Below are positions 34,423 through 43,534 of a stretch of DNA of 59,649 nt, piece by piece. How positions within the stretch are numbered: position 1 is the first letter of the stretch; each line of letters begins with the position of its first letter. Source of the DNA: a bacterium D16-36 (GTDB lineage: Bacteria; Bacillota; Clostridia; Lachnospirales; Lachnospiraceae); NCBI GenBank assembly GCA_003611745.1, contig RAYF01000041.1, positions 1-59,649 of the forward strand, given 5' to 3'. A program made the translations under genes and the position numbers. Under the pieces are notes generated by a model that was not told where the DNA came from, ran no database searches, and saw only the letters and a program-made list of their open reading frames with translations.

Positions 34423-35244
34423 CTAATATCCAAAATATTTTGCATATTCAAATGTTTCTAAATCACTTTCAATAGAATCAATAATATTTTGAGGGAGTTC
34501 TTTCTTATTTTTCTGCCTTACGCCTTCTTTTCTAAAGACACTATATGGATCATCCACATACTTATGTTTGCAGTCATATAGGAATTGTTCTGTCTGTTTA
34601 TCAAAATGTAACCCACAGAATGAAAACATGTTTTTTGTCATTTCCTCCGGATTCCTGTTTAATTCTTCATATTTTTGTATGTAGACACGGTCAGGATACT
34701 TCTGTTTAATGCAGTACAGCATATTGATAAACTCTTTCCATTTTAAATACCCCCAATACTGTTCCGGATAAAATTGATTCCTATTCGGTGCAAAATACCA
34801 TTCCTTCTGAATATCAATCCCCTCCGGACATTCCCGAGGCGCATTATAAAAAGACGTAAGCGCATCAATTGGATTCCTGATAACTGCAACAATCAAAATA
34901 TCCCTGACCTTTTCTAGCAAAAAGGGAACCAGATAATGAAACATGGATTCTTTATACACCATGACTTCCAAAGGACCTTCTTTTTTATCAAAAACAGGAT
35001 ATACTCCCTCTGACCTTCTTTCAAGCTGTAAGATATAGTCATCATTAGATAAGTACAATTCATCAAAAAATTTATAAAAATCTTCCGAAGTCGTCCTTGG
35101 ATGCACTTTATCCCGAAATGCCCATGAATAGAATGGCTGCATACGAAATAGTGTTTCTAAACAACTGTCAAATATCTGGCCTGTCCATGATACCCCTGAC
35201 CTTGGTGTCCCAATAACTCCAATAATCTTTTTATACATACTCAT
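34423..35244 (-). CDS. Sulfotransferase family protein
   Basis: A 273-residue P-loop-like sulfotransferase. The 5'-phosphosulfate loop GTPRSGVSW is at 12-20 and the 3'-phosphate signature VIRNPIDALTSFYN has R123 and S131. These bind PAPS and the enzyme would put sulfate on a sugar hydroxyl. No gene for PAPS synthesis is nearby; the APS-kinase-like protein at 21785 seems devoted to another nucleotide. The donor might therefore be 3'-phospho-CDP-phosphoramidate here too. The gene overlaps the RffA-like gene by four bases (ATGA), so it acts with the amino-sugar pathway. Confidence 0.85.
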   Translation of the reverse strand: MSMYKKIIGVIGTPRSGVSWTGQIFDSCLETLFRMQPFYSWAFRDKVHPRTTSEDFYKFFDELYLSNDDYILQLERRSEGVYPVFDKKEGPLEVMVYKESMFHYLVPFLLEKVRDILIVAVIRNPIDALTSFYNAPRECPEGIDIQKEWYFAPNRNQFYPEQYWGYLKWKEFINMLYCIKQKYPDRVYIQKYEELNRNPEEMTKNMFSFCGLHFDKQTEQFLYDCKHKYVDDPYSVFRKEGVRQKNKKELPQNIIDSIESDLETFEYAKYFGY

Positions 35245-36413
35245 TTTCCAGCGTTCTCCTTATCTTTATATGATACATGGCTTTCCTGCACCAAAAAATT
35301 TATTACATTCTCTATTACCTGTTCCTTTTCCCCATCTGCCATATTGTAAAATACAGGCAAACGGACCAGCCTCTCGCTTTCCTTTGTTGTATAAGTATCT
35401 TCCCCAGCAAAACAACCATACTTTTGGCCAGCTTCAGAGGTGTGTAGCGGAACATAATGGAAAACACAATGTATCCCTTTGTTCTGCATGTAGGAAATAA
35501 ACCTGCTTCTAGTATCCAAATCTTTTAACTTTATATAAAACATATGGGCATTATGTATACATCCCTCTGGGACAATGGGCAATTCAATGACTCCTTCTTT
35601 TTGGAATTTCTCCAATTCTTCATAATAATATCTCCACACGGAAATCCTATTCTGGTTAATCTCATCCGCTGCAAGAAGCTGGCCATACAGATAAGAAACA
35701 TTAAACTCGCTTGGAAGATAGGAAGACCCTATATCAACCCAGCTATATTTATCTATTTCCCCTCTATAAAAACGTGTCCTGTTCGTGCCCTTTTCACGGA
35801 TAATTTCTGCCCTCTCAAGATACTTGAGGTTATTGATTAAAATAGCCCCCCCTTCTCCCATGGTATAATTCTTTGTCTCATGAAAGCTGTAACACCCCAA
35901 ATCCCCAATAGTACCTAATGCATGCCCCTTATAGAAAGACATCACGCCCTGCGCCGCATCCTCGACAACGGGTATCCCTCTCTTCCCTGCAATATCCATA
36001 ATCCGGTCCATCTCACAGCTAATACCAGCATAATGAACTACCACAATGGCTTTCGTCCGCTCCGTAATTGCAGCTTCTATTTTCTCTTCGTCAATATTCA
36101 TCGTATCCGGCCGAATATCAACAAAAACAATCCTTGCCCCCCTCATCACAAATGCATTTGCCGTAGAAACAAATGTATAGGACGGCATAATCACCTCATC
36201 CCCCTCATGTATGTCTAAAAGGATTGCCGCTATCTCCAAAGCAGCTGTACATGAAGTAGTCATTAATACCTTATCTGCCATAAAATGTTTTTCCATCCAC
36301 TCGCTGCACAATTTTGTATATTTTCCATCCCCGGCTAATTTATGGTTAAAAACAGCATCCCCCACATAGCCAAGCGCAGACGGCAAATATACTGTCCTGT
36401 TAAAAGGTATCAT
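35241..36413 (-). CDS. rffA: dTDP-4-amino-4,6-dideoxygalactose transaminase (RffA/WecE-like)
   Basis: A 390-residue DegT/DnrJ-family PLP enzyme. It starts MIPFNRTVYL and has TTSCTAALEIAA near 52-63, VVEDAAQGVMS, and the lysine region GCYSFHETKNYTMGEGGAI, which is specific for the RffA/WecE group. It moves an amino group from glutamate to C4 of a dTDP-4-keto-6-deoxy sugar. The earlier enzymes (RmlA, RmlB) are not in the window and probably sit elsewhere. The WecF-like gene at 36439 should use the product. The start has GGAGGAGG upstream. Confidence 0.9.
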   Translation of the reverse strand: MIPFNRTVYLPSALGYVGDAVFNHKLAGDGKYTKLCSEWMEKHFMADKVLMTTSCTAALEIAAILLDIHEGDEVIMPSYTFVSTANAFVMRGARIVFVDIRPDTMNIDEEKIEAAITERTKAIVVVHYAGISCEMDRIMDIAGKRGIPVVEDAAQGVMSFYKGHALGTIGDLGCYSFHETKNYTMGEGGAILINNLKYLERAEIIREKGTNRTRFYRGEIDKYSWVDIGSSYLPSEFNVSYLYGQLLAADEINQNRISVWRYYYEELEKFQKEGVIELPIVPEGCIHNAHMFYIKLKDLDTRSRFISYMQNKGIHCVFHYVPLHTSEAGQKYGCFAGEDTYTTKESERLVRLPVFYNMADGEKEQVIENVINFLVQESHVSYKDKENAGK

Positions 36414-36438
36414 CTAAGCATCCTCCTCCAGTAAAAAA

Positions 36439-37920
36439 TTAGGAAAACAATTTTCTCCACTCCTCAATCAAATCACGATTATGCATCTCATGTATATCAG
36501 ACGTAATCTCCAAATCTTCTTTATAACCTAACAAATCTGAGTAATTTTTTTTTCTTAACACCTCTATATCATCTGCCTTGACTCCATTTTCTTCTAAAGC
36601 ATCTGACATTTCCTTTCTTAAAAAGATTTTCTTGCCGAGGCATGATGCAAAGGTGAGTGTAGTAACCGACTGAAGCACTGTCATCGCATTGACCAGTATA
36701 TCTACATGAAATGCTAAAAAATTATAATATTCTGACAAGTCCATATAATCCTCGAGTGGAATAAATTTGTCTCCAAAAATTTCACGCCCTTTCCGAATTA
36801 TTTTTTCCTTCTCTTTCTCATAATAAGTAACGCCTTCTGTTGATACGGGACAGATTATTTTAATATCGTCAGCCGAAAACCTTCCTAAAACTTCCAAAGC
36901 ATATTCTGAACAGTCACTTTCGATGGGTCCATGCCCCACCATAATATTGACCGTATCGTGCAGATACCTCTCTCTTCCCTCAAATTTTATTGTCTTTGGA
37001 AGATATGAATAAATCCCTCGGCCAATCGGCTGTGCCAGAATGCCATAGTTTTTCTTAATCTCCCCTACCCTGTATCCCAAGGCTACTGCCCTGCCAGCAC
37101 GCTGAAGAATATCCGAAACAACAGCATCTTCCGGATGAAAGCAAAAACTGTCATCCCCCCAGCACACCCATGTCATTTTATCTAACAGCCCTTGATGCAG
37201 TTTTTTCAACAAACCAATGATGTAATCAGAATAAAATGCTGAATGTAGAAAAATCCTGTATGATGCCTCCAGTTCTTCCCCTATCCCCCCATTTTCAAAC
37301 GGCAGATTACAGTTTATCCTCTCATCCTGTAAAAAGCTGCAATGAATATGTGCATCATCAATAAACATGATATTTTTATTTTTTCTATTTGACTTTTCAG
37401 CAAACTGTATCAAGTCTGGCGTTTCCAAAGCCTTCCTTAAAACAAGGATAAAAAGATGTTCTTTTATATTAAAACTATCTTCTATCATTTCATAAAACAG
37501 TTTCATAAAAATAGAATCACTTGGAAAAATATGTATATATTTAAAAGAATCATCCTGCTGCATTACCATATAATTTGTCTGTACTAACAATTGGTTATCG
37601 AATAAATCTTCCACATAAAAGTAAACTTTACATTTGGAATTCAATTCATGCACACTTCTAATAATACTGTCTGCGAAGCGGATTAGAACAGAAATCACAG
37701 TACATTCTTTACACTCTCCTAGTTTTTCAATGCCGTAAACGTCATATCCGCTTATTTTACTTCCCTGTAATTCGATATTTTTATCAATAACAAATTCCAC
37801 ATTCTTATCTGACGGAAGATGATTCAGCATCTCTTCATTTCTCGTAGAAGCACCCCAGCAGATGACACAATCCTGTATTTGATCTTCCTGAAACAATTTT
37901 CCATTTTCATCAAAAAACAT
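36439..37920 (-). CDS. Rossmann domain plus GT56-like (WecF-type) transferase
   Basis: A 493-residue protein with two parts. Residues 1-100 form the small Rossmann domain found throughout the locus (CVICWGASTRNEEML, then VEFVIDKNIELQG, and VISVLIRFA). The remainder resembles WecF/RffT, the TDP-Fuc4NAc transferase of enterobacterial common antigen: KYIHIFPSDSIFMKLFYEMI, WVCWGDDSF (WecF has IWGAD), NIMVGHGPIESD (WecF has ILVGNSGDRSN), and LTFASCLGKKIFLRKE at the end. The adjacent RffA-like gene makes the matching donor type. Similarity is by motif order only. The ribosome binding site is GGAGG. Confidence 0.6.
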   Translation of the reverse strand: MFFDENGKLFQEDQIQDCVICWGASTRNEEMLNHLPSDKNVEFVIDKNIELQGSKISGYDVYGIEKLGECKECTVISVLIRFADSIIRSVHELNSKCKVYFYVEDLFDNQLLVQTNYMVMQQDDSFKYIHIFPSDSIFMKLFYEMIEDSFNIKEHLFILVLRKALETPDLIQFAEKSNRKNKNIMFIDDAHIHCSFLQDERINCNLPFENGGIGEELEASYRIFLHSAFYSDYIIGLLKKLHQGLLDKMTWVCWGDDSFCFHPEDAVVSDILQRAGRAVALGYRVGEIKKNYGILAQPIGRGIYSYLPKTIKFEGRERYLHDTVNIMVGHGPIESDCSEYALEVLGRFSADDIKIICPVSTEGVTYYEKEKEKIIRKGREIFGDKFIPLEDYMDLSEYYNFLAFHVDILVNAMTVLQSVTTLTFASCLGKKIFLRKEMSDALEENGVKADDIEVLRKKNYSDLLGYKEDLEITSDIHEMHNRDLIEEWRKLFS

Positions 37921-37970
37921 CGCTTTTCCTCCATGATGTTACAAAGACAGAATACACTGATACTCTTTTC

Positions 37971-38558
37971 CTAAATCCCACCGCCGTCCCTATCTAAAAT
38001 AAGATCCACAATCTGCTGCAGCATCAGGTTATGTATGGACTCCACTACCCCATATTTTTCAGAAGCCACATAAACATTTACTGAACCCATCTGTTTTGCC
38101 CTGTTATCCGGTTTAAACCCTGTAAAGGTAATAACATCCATCCCCTTGCCTTTCGCTACCTTGATGGCATTAATAATGTTTGCTGAATTTCCTGAACTGC
38201 TGACTGCAACTAACAAGTCATTTTCTTTCCCCAAAAATTCCAGCGGTCTTGAGAATATATTTTCATACCCATAATCATTTCCCATACATGTCATCACCGC
38301 ATTGTCATATAGACTGTAAGTATTCATCCCACCGTTTTTCATAAAATCTGCAGTCATATGACTTGCTATTGCAGCACTCCCCCCGTTGCCAATAAAGAAC
38401 ACTCTGGAACCACTTTTTTTATGCCCTTCAAACCTATCCGTTAAAAACTCCATCCCTGCAGTGTAATCCACGCATTTCTCTTTATTATCTTTCCAGATTT
38501 CCGCATTTTCCAACCGCTCTATAAGTTCCGCGACGTATTTATTCTCCATTCCATTCAT
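37971..38558 (-). CDS. gmhA: Sedoheptulose 7-phosphate isomerase (GmhA)
   Basis: A 195-residue SIS-domain protein. Residues about 46-65 carry the FFIGNGGSAAIASHMTADF signature, then AVSSSGNSANIINAIK near 115-130, and the C-terminal histidine region ESIHNLMLQQIVDLI. GmhA turns sedoheptulose 7-phosphate into D-glycero-D-manno-heptose 7-phosphate, the first step of the heptose pathway completed by genes at 50571 and 53807. The ATG at 38558 follows GGAATGAGG; the longer open frame runs through the repeated leader element. The gene lies just downstream of asnB and of leader copy 3. Confidence 0.92.
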   Translation of the reverse strand: MNGMENKYVAELIERLENAEIWKDNKEKCVDYTAGMEFLTDRFEGHKKSGSRVFFIGNGGSAAIASHMTADFMKNGGMNTYSLYDNAVMTCMGNDYGYENIFSRPLEFLGKENDLLVAVSSSGNSANIINAIKVAKGKGMDVITFTGFKPDNRAKQMGSVNVYVASEKYGVVESIHNLMLQQIVDLILDRDGGGI

Positions 38559-38567
38559 AGTAACCTC

Positions 38568-38654
38568 ATTCCTGCACACGTTCTTTGTGCATAACAAATT
38601 TGTGGCAAGTGTGCGCAGACACAAATTTGCGTGTGAAAAATGTATTTTTCACAC
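38568..38654. repeat. Portable leader element, copy 3, with an extra hairpin
   Basis: The gap between asnB and gmhA (38559-38675) holds three stem-loops: GCACA/TGTGC (38574-38578 with 38586-38590), CAAATTTGTG/CACAAATTTG (about 38595-38629), and a perfect 10-bp stem GTGTGAAAAA/TTTTTCACAC (38631-38640 with 38645-38654). The first two are the element seen at 29.4 kb. The third is new and has no T-run after it. Read on the minus strand the element ends in the ribosome binding site of gmhA. Confidence 0.7.
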
Positions 38655-38675
38655 TAATCCCCTCCATGTCTCCTG

Positions 38676-40556
38676 TTAATAAATGCATTTCCTGAACCAT
38701 ATCTCCAATGTCAAAAACCTGCACAGTAAATCACTGTGGTCTGCCTCGCCTGATATATGCTGCCTGTAATACTCATGCACTGCCTCCTCCCTCACAATCC
38801 CCCTGCTGCCTAACGCGAAAATCATTTCCCGCATCTCTTCTTTTTCCCCGCACTCCCTTAACCATCTCCCAAACGGTGCCGGAAACCCCATCTTATTTGT
38901 CCGGTACAATACTTTTTCCGGCAGGTATTCTTTACAGCTTTTCCGCAGGATCCATTTAGTCCACTGGTTTTTTATCTTATATTTCTTATCCAATGCCATA
39001 CAAAATTCAACAACCCTGTAATCCAGAAACGGAAGCCTTATTTCCAGAGAAAAAGCCATGCTGTTTCCATCTACATTGTGTAAGATTGCAGGAAGGGAAG
39101 ATGCCGTCAGCTGTTCATACAGTTCCTGATTTAATTTCCCCCGCACATTCCCCCGATGTTCTGCAATGCTTTTATCAACAGAATCCTCAAATTCCTTATA
39201 AAACATAGCGACAGGCTTGCTAAAACTATTTGGCCTTTTCCTCGTATAATGCCTTGCTGCGCGTTTTCCCAGCGCCGACTGGAGCGCCTCTGTAGAAATA
39301 TTTATCATCTGCCCCGGCCACTCCCGCCCAAATACGCTGATTATTTTCATTGCCTTAACTTTTGATAGTAATGATTTTTCGGACAAAATATCCCCCAGCA
39401 GGGCATTGTAGCTTGAAAGATAGCCTGCTAACAACTCGTCTGCCCCCTGCCCGTCCATCAAAACCTTGACCGATTTGTTTGCCTCCTGATACACGGAGTA
39501 TCCGCTGTACAGGCTTGCCCCTGTCTTGTCCGGCCCGTCATGGTGTACCACTATCTTTTCAAATGCTTCCAATAAATGACTGTTCTCACTCGGATAAACC
39601 AAATCCGGTACTGTGCCGGCAAACTGGTTCACTTCGTCGATATATTCTTTCTCGTTACAGTCTTCATCCTCATAGACAGAGGAAAATGTATTCACCCTCT
39701 TATGGAATTTCCTGCTGATAATCCCTACCAGAGTACTAGAATCCAAACCGCCTGACAGGCTGGAACCCACTTCCACATCTGAGCGAAGCCGTATCCTTAC
39801 TGCATCTTCCAGCAAAGACTTAAATTCATCTACCGGGTTCCTGCCCTTAATGCACCTTTCATAAATAGCATCCGCGTCAATCTCCCAGTACTTTTTCTGC
39901 TCTATTTTATCAGTTTTTAAATGATATATCATTGAAGTCGCTGGCTCCAACTGCAGGATATCTTTATAAAATGTCTGCTGATCCGTATCCAGCGCCCAGC
40001 CCTTCACAAAGCGATACACGACTGTGGGATTATATTTCCTCTCCTCCGGAAAAAGCTCTAAAATCCCTTTCGGCTCGGAAGCAAAAGCAAATACATCATC
40101 CCTATTGATATAACAAAATGGTTTTACGCCTAACCGGTCTCTGGAACCAAATAATATTTCCCTATCTCTATCAAAAATTACAAACGACCACATTCCATTA
40201 AAATGATTCACACAGTCTTCCCCCCAACAGCGGTATGACTCCAAAATCACTTCTGTGTCTGTATCATTCAGAAACCTGCTCCCTGCTTTTTTCAATTCCT
40301 CTTTCAGTTCCACATAATTGTATATCTCCCCATTAAAGACAATGACATATTTCCCATCATGGCTTTCCATCGGCTGCCTGCCTTTTTCAGACAGATCAAT
40401 AATTGACAGCCTCCTATGGCCTAGTCCGATATTTCCCCACATGTAATTCCCTTCATCATCCGGCCCCCTGTGTATTAATGCATCTGTCATTGCCTTGATT
40501 TCACCCACAAAGACTTTCGTGCCATCTTTCTTCACCAAGCCTGCTATTCCACACAT
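38676..40556 (-). CDS. asnB: Asparagine synthetase, glutamine-hydrolysing (AsnB/WbpS-type)
   Basis: A 626-residue enzyme. It begins MCGIAGLV, so the glutaminase nucleophile is Cys2 after removal of the methionine. The N-terminal Ntn-glutaminase domain has GHRRLSIIDLS near 47-57 and NGEIYNYVEL. The C-terminal synthetase domain has SSLSGGLDSSTLVG near 265-278 (pyrophosphate loop). In capsule loci such proteins amidate a carboxyl group, for example of a uronic acid, with glutamine and ATP. This fits the uronic acid pathways at 3.3 and 43-49 kb. The ATG has AGGAGG upstream. Confidence 0.92.
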   Translation of the reverse strand: MCGIAGLVKKDGTKVFVGEIKAMTDALIHRGPDDEGNYMWGNIGLGHRRLSIIDLSEKGRQPMESHDGKYVIVFNGEIYNYVELKEELKKAGSRFLNDTDTEVILESYRCWGEDCVNHFNGMWSFVIFDRDREILFGSRDRLGVKPFCYINRDDVFAFASEPKGILELFPEERKYNPTVVYRFVKGWALDTDQQTFYKDILQLEPATSMIYHLKTDKIEQKKYWEIDADAIYERCIKGRNPVDEFKSLLEDAVRIRLRSDVEVGSSLSGGLDSSTLVGIISRKFHKRVNTFSSVYEDEDCNEKEYIDEVNQFAGTVPDLVYPSENSHLLEAFEKIVVHHDGPDKTGASLYSGYSVYQEANKSVKVLMDGQGADELLAGYLSSYNALLGDILSEKSLLSKVKAMKIISVFGREWPGQMINISTEALQSALGKRAARHYTRKRPNSFSKPVAMFYKEFEDSVDKSIAEHRGNVRGKLNQELYEQLTASSLPAILHNVDGNSMAFSLEIRLPFLDYRVVEFCMALDKKYKIKNQWTKWILRKSCKEYLPEKVLYRTNKMGFPAPFGRWLRECGEKEEMREMIFALGSRGIVREEAVHEYYRQHISGEADHSDLLCRFLTLEIWFRKCIY

Positions 40557-40568
40557 GACCGTTTCCTC

Positions 40569-41030
40569 CTAAAACCGATAATTTCTCCCGAAATGTTCAT
40601 ACCAGATTTCTAACATTTTCAGATATATCTCAACAAACACAAAATAAAGATTTTCCCTTATCTTCTTGGACATATTGCGCCGTTCCATGCATGCTATTCC
40701 ATTCCTGTTGAATAAAACTACATTTCTACCTTTTATATGTTCCACAATTTCAAACACCTCTTCATATTCAGCGAATTCTATCCCGGATGCCAGAACATAT
40801 ATAAAGTCATATCTTTTATTTAAACGGACATTTTTACAAAAGGAATCGTAGTTAAAATAGGTATCCCCGATAGATACCACCTCCGCAGAGGGATATCTTT
40901 CCTTCAATTCATCCACAATATTTGACTGAGCCAGAAAAGTGATACTGCCCTCATGCCCCAGATTTTTCATCAATAAATCTACTACCTGCATTTTGGCAGT
41001 CCGCAGCACTAGTATTTTCTTCTTTTTCAT
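40569..41030 (-). CDS. Hypothetical protein, GT-B N-terminal-domain-like
   Basis: A 153-residue cytoplasmic protein without a clear family. It starts KKKKILVLRTAKMQVVDLL and then alternates strands and helices (ITFLAQSNIVDELKERYP, VVSIGDTYFNYDS, YDFIYVLASGIEF, NVVLFNRNGI), the pattern of one half of a GT-B fold as in heptosyltransferases. The nucleotide-binding half is absent. The C-terminus (YFVFVEIYLKMLEIWYEHFG) may form an amphipathic helix. It may be a partner subunit of another protein or a remnant. The ATG has GAGGG upstream. Confidence 0.5.
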   Translation of the reverse strand: MKKKKILVLRTAKMQVVDLLMKNLGHEGSITFLAQSNIVDELKERYPSAEVVSIGDTYFNYDSFCKNVRLNKRYDFIYVLASGIEFAEYEEVFEIVEHIKGRNVVLFNRNGIACMERRNMSKKIRENLYFVFVEIYLKMLEIWYEHFGRNYRF

Positions 41031-41036
41031 GCCATT

Positions 41037-41783
41037 TTACCCTCTAAGCAGTTCCTCTATCTCATCACGCCTTATTTCTTTCCCCAGACTGCTGAAATTA
41101 TCTTCCAAACCATCATAGTATTGGAGTGATGCATTAAGAATTGCCCCCTTTAATGTCTGTTTTATATCCCTCTCAAATCCTGTAAAATACCAGAACGGAT
41201 GAACCAGAATATGAAGCCTCCGGTACGCCCCCTGCCTGACAATCTCATCAACATCCTCCCTCCAGCGCCTCCTCGAATCAGACAGGTATTTCATGTCCTT
41301 AAAATATATCTTGCTATAGGAATTGATGATACTGCCAAACTCCATATTATCTGAGAGGAATTTCTCAGACGGCCTGTGCATAGACACGGCCCCTGTCTCT
41401 TTGCCAGTAATCCCTGACAATATATCCGCCTCCCTGTAAAGATAATCCCTTAATTCCTCTTCTGTCCGGATATCATACTGCGTCTCATCAAAATGAAGCC
41501 CAATCTCCCCTCCATTATCCATAATCTGTCTTATGTATTTTTTTGACTTCAGGGAGTGCAGATTATAAAAATCAGAAGAAACCAATACAAAATATGTGGA
41601 CGGCACCCCCATCTCCCTCTCAACGGCAGAGAATTCAGCGGCCTTTTGCAGGCTGTAATCCACATCATGCCGCAGGATAACCGATTTTTCTTTCTTCTCC
41701 CATGACCTGTAGCCCGCAAACTGATACCCCTTATCTTCTAAGCGCTTCAACAGTTTTATGTAGGATTCATAGGTAAACTCCAT
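41037..41783 (-). CDS. Polysaccharide deacetylase-like protein
   Basis: A protein of about 248 residues from the carbohydrate esterase 4-like superfamily. The first metal motif is seen as VILRHDVDYSLQKA near 35-48, with the two aspartates of the deacetylase core. GGEIGLHFDETQY near 90-102 is the second region with its histidine, and HPFWYF near 195-200 the third. Many proteins of this branch lack proven activity. It could remove acetyl groups from an amino sugar of this glycan in the cytoplasm, as no signal peptide is seen. The ATG at 41783 is preferred; an ATG at 41825 overlaps the upstream gene. Confidence 0.65.
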   Translation of the reverse strand: MEFTYESYIKLLKRLEDKGYQFAGYRSWEKKEKSVILRHDVDYSLQKAAEFSAVEREMGVPSTYFVLVSSDFYNLHSLKSKKYIRQIMDNGGEIGLHFDETQYDIRTEEELRDYLYREADILSGITGKETGAVSMHRPSEKFLSDNMEFGSIINSYSKIYFKDMKYLSDSRRRWREDVDEIVRQGAYRRLHILVHPFWYFTGFERDIKQTLKGAILNASLQYYDGLEDNFSSLGKEIRRDEIEELLRG

Positions 41784-41817
41784 TGTAATCCCTGCCTTTC
41801 TGCAAGAGTTCCTCCGC

Positions 41818-42750
41818 TTATTCACTAATCATATAGATATATACATACCTGACTGAATAGTCGGTATATATTTCTTTGGACAATTTAAATACATTGTTCT
41901 GAATTACTAAATCATGGCAGTATGGGCCGGAATAGATAAAAATAATCTGGCGTTTTCGCCGGTTATAGCTTCTCTCGATATTGCATATTACCTTCTCAAA
42001 AGTATCTCCCAAGAACGGGTTATACATAAAAAAGTAATTATAATCGTCTAATTCTTCATCCAATAAGGTCGCATCCGTGTTTAACAGGGAGACATTTTCC
42101 ATATTTAATTTCTGTAAATTAGACTGGCCAATCTGATATAAGTCCGGATCATATTCAACACCTCCGAGCTTTCCAACTCCTGCTTTACGGAAGAGCGCCA
42201 AAGCCCCCCCTTTGCCGCACCCAAAGTCAAAAACCGCATCGTTTTCTTTGAAGGCAAAGTTATCCAGAACATCCACAAGGGCATAATCAATCCCCACAGA
42301 ATACTGTAAGCAATCAGAATGCGCCTGCTTTAATTTATCAACCGTCCTCGGTGCAGAAATATCAGCATGAAATTTATATTCCAGCCAATCATAATAAGAC
42401 ATCATCCTTCCCTGAGCATCCCCGTAAAACAACTTCTTTACAAAAATATAGTTCTCTCCCTCCACATATCCAAGGCCCTCGAGCAGTTCCAGCGCGCCCC
42501 TGTCATGTTCAAATGTGAGCAGGACAGCACAAACATCCCTGTCAAGACGCTGCAATACAATGGATCTCTGGATATTTACCTTCGGCATAATTCCAGTGCC
42601 GTCATCAATGATATACTCCACCTGCTTATGCGCCCTCTTAAAGAGATGCTCTACAAACCAGCCGCTTCTCTGGTAGCCCCAGATAACGACTTTCCTGCCG
42701 TTTGTAAATTCAAATAATCTTGTCACCTTTTCTTCAAATTCATCCCACAT
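41818..42750 (-). CDS. Rossmann domain plus SAM methyltransferase
   Basis: A protein of about 310 residues from the ATG at 42750, which has GGAGG upstream. Residues 15-110 carry the locus-typical Rossmann domain (KVVIWGYQRSGWFVEHLF, then VEYIIDDG, and DVCAVLLTFEH). The C-terminal part is a class I methyltransferase with VFDFGCGKGGALALFRKAG near 185-203, LGGVEYDP, and YNYFFMYNPF as the motif IV region. The acceptor is probably a sugar of the repeat unit. Pairing with the deacetylase-like gene, which it overlaps or nearly touches, suggests joint action. Confidence 0.75.
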   Translation of the reverse strand: MWDEFEEKVTRLFEFTNGRKVVIWGYQRSGWFVEHLFKRAHKQVEYIIDDGTGIMPKVNIQRSIVLQRLDRDVCAVLLTFEHDRGALELLEGLGYVEGENYIFVKKLFYGDAQGRMMSYYDWLEYKFHADISAPRTVDKLKQAHSDCLQYSVGIDYALVDVLDNFAFKENDAVFDFGCGKGGALALFRKAGVGKLGGVEYDPDLYQIGQSNLQKLNMENVSLLNTDATLLDEELDDYNYFFMYNPFLGDTFEKVICNIERSYNRRKRQIIFIYSGPYCHDLVIQNNVFKLSKEIYTDYSVRYVYIYMISE

Positions 42751-42808
42751 GCCTTTTTCCTCCAACTGCTAAAGTTAAAATTTATCCTAAACCTATCTAG
42801 TGATCAGC

Positions 42809-43534
42809 CTATCCTTGAAACTCTTTTCCCTTTCTTACATTTTCCCAGAAAATGCATTTAGCTTCCTCTGCGCCTAAATGAAACAAGATATCTAATGCTG
42901 AAAGGTTGGGTACAAATGCCTCTAAATCAAACTGCCGGTATACAGGATATGTAAAATCCTGATAGACAACCTCAATCCCGGCTTTTTTAAACTCTGGCAC
43001 ATCCATATATTTTCTGGCGCCATTCCCCGACAAATAAATGTCCGTACCCACGGCACTGCATATCGCTTGAATAAGCCCGCTCTTTTTGTTTTCCCTGTCA
43101 TACTGCAGCTGGCTCTGATAAATAATTTCCGTTTTTATCCCAAACAGCTCCCTCATTAAAAATACCGTATCCATCTGTATCTCTATCAGCTTCGAATAAG
43201 GGCGCTCAAAAATAGGACAGACTGCCTCCATAATCTCATCAAAAAATTCTGCTTTTTTATAATTCAGTTCAAAAAACCTCTTGTGGCGTTTCTGTATATT
43301 CTCAATGTCAAACAACTCAATATCCCTTGTTTTTTTATCCCTGTAGCCTTTCTTTTTTACGCTAAGCGAAAGCATCTCCTCAGCCCCGCTAAACGTCAGG
43401 AATTTATTGCGGACCATGGGCGAACGGTCTGTAAGCTGTACCTCATCTAAAATAATAAACTGGCCGGCCTTTGCCATCTTATCCAGATATCCCAGCCATG
43501 GAAAATAATGCGGCTGATGAATTGCAGTTACCAT
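42809..43534 (-). CDS. WbqC-like family protein
   Basis: A 241-residue protein of the WbqC-like family, common in polysaccharide loci. The N-terminus VTAIHQPHYFPWLGYLDKM is the family hallmark, followed by FIILDEVQ and RNKFLT. Its biochemical role is not established; a conserved histidine and aspartate suggest an enzyme, and some members may be acyl or glycyl transferases. It overlaps the aminotransferase gene at 43528 by 7 bases, so it belongs to the amino-sugar block. The ribosome binding site is GGAGG. Confidence 0.85.
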   Translation of the reverse strand: MVTAIHQPHYFPWLGYLDKMAKAGQFIILDEVQLTDRSPMVRNKFLTFSGAEEMLSLSVKKKGYRDKKTRDIELFDIENIQKRHKRFFELNYKKAEFFDEIMEAVCPIFERPYSKLIEIQMDTVFLMRELFGIKTEIIYQSQLQYDRENKKSGLIQAICSAVGTDIYLSGNGARKYMDVPEFKKAGIEVVYQDFTYPVYRQFDLEAFVPNLSALDILFHLGAEEAKCIFWENVRKGKEFQG

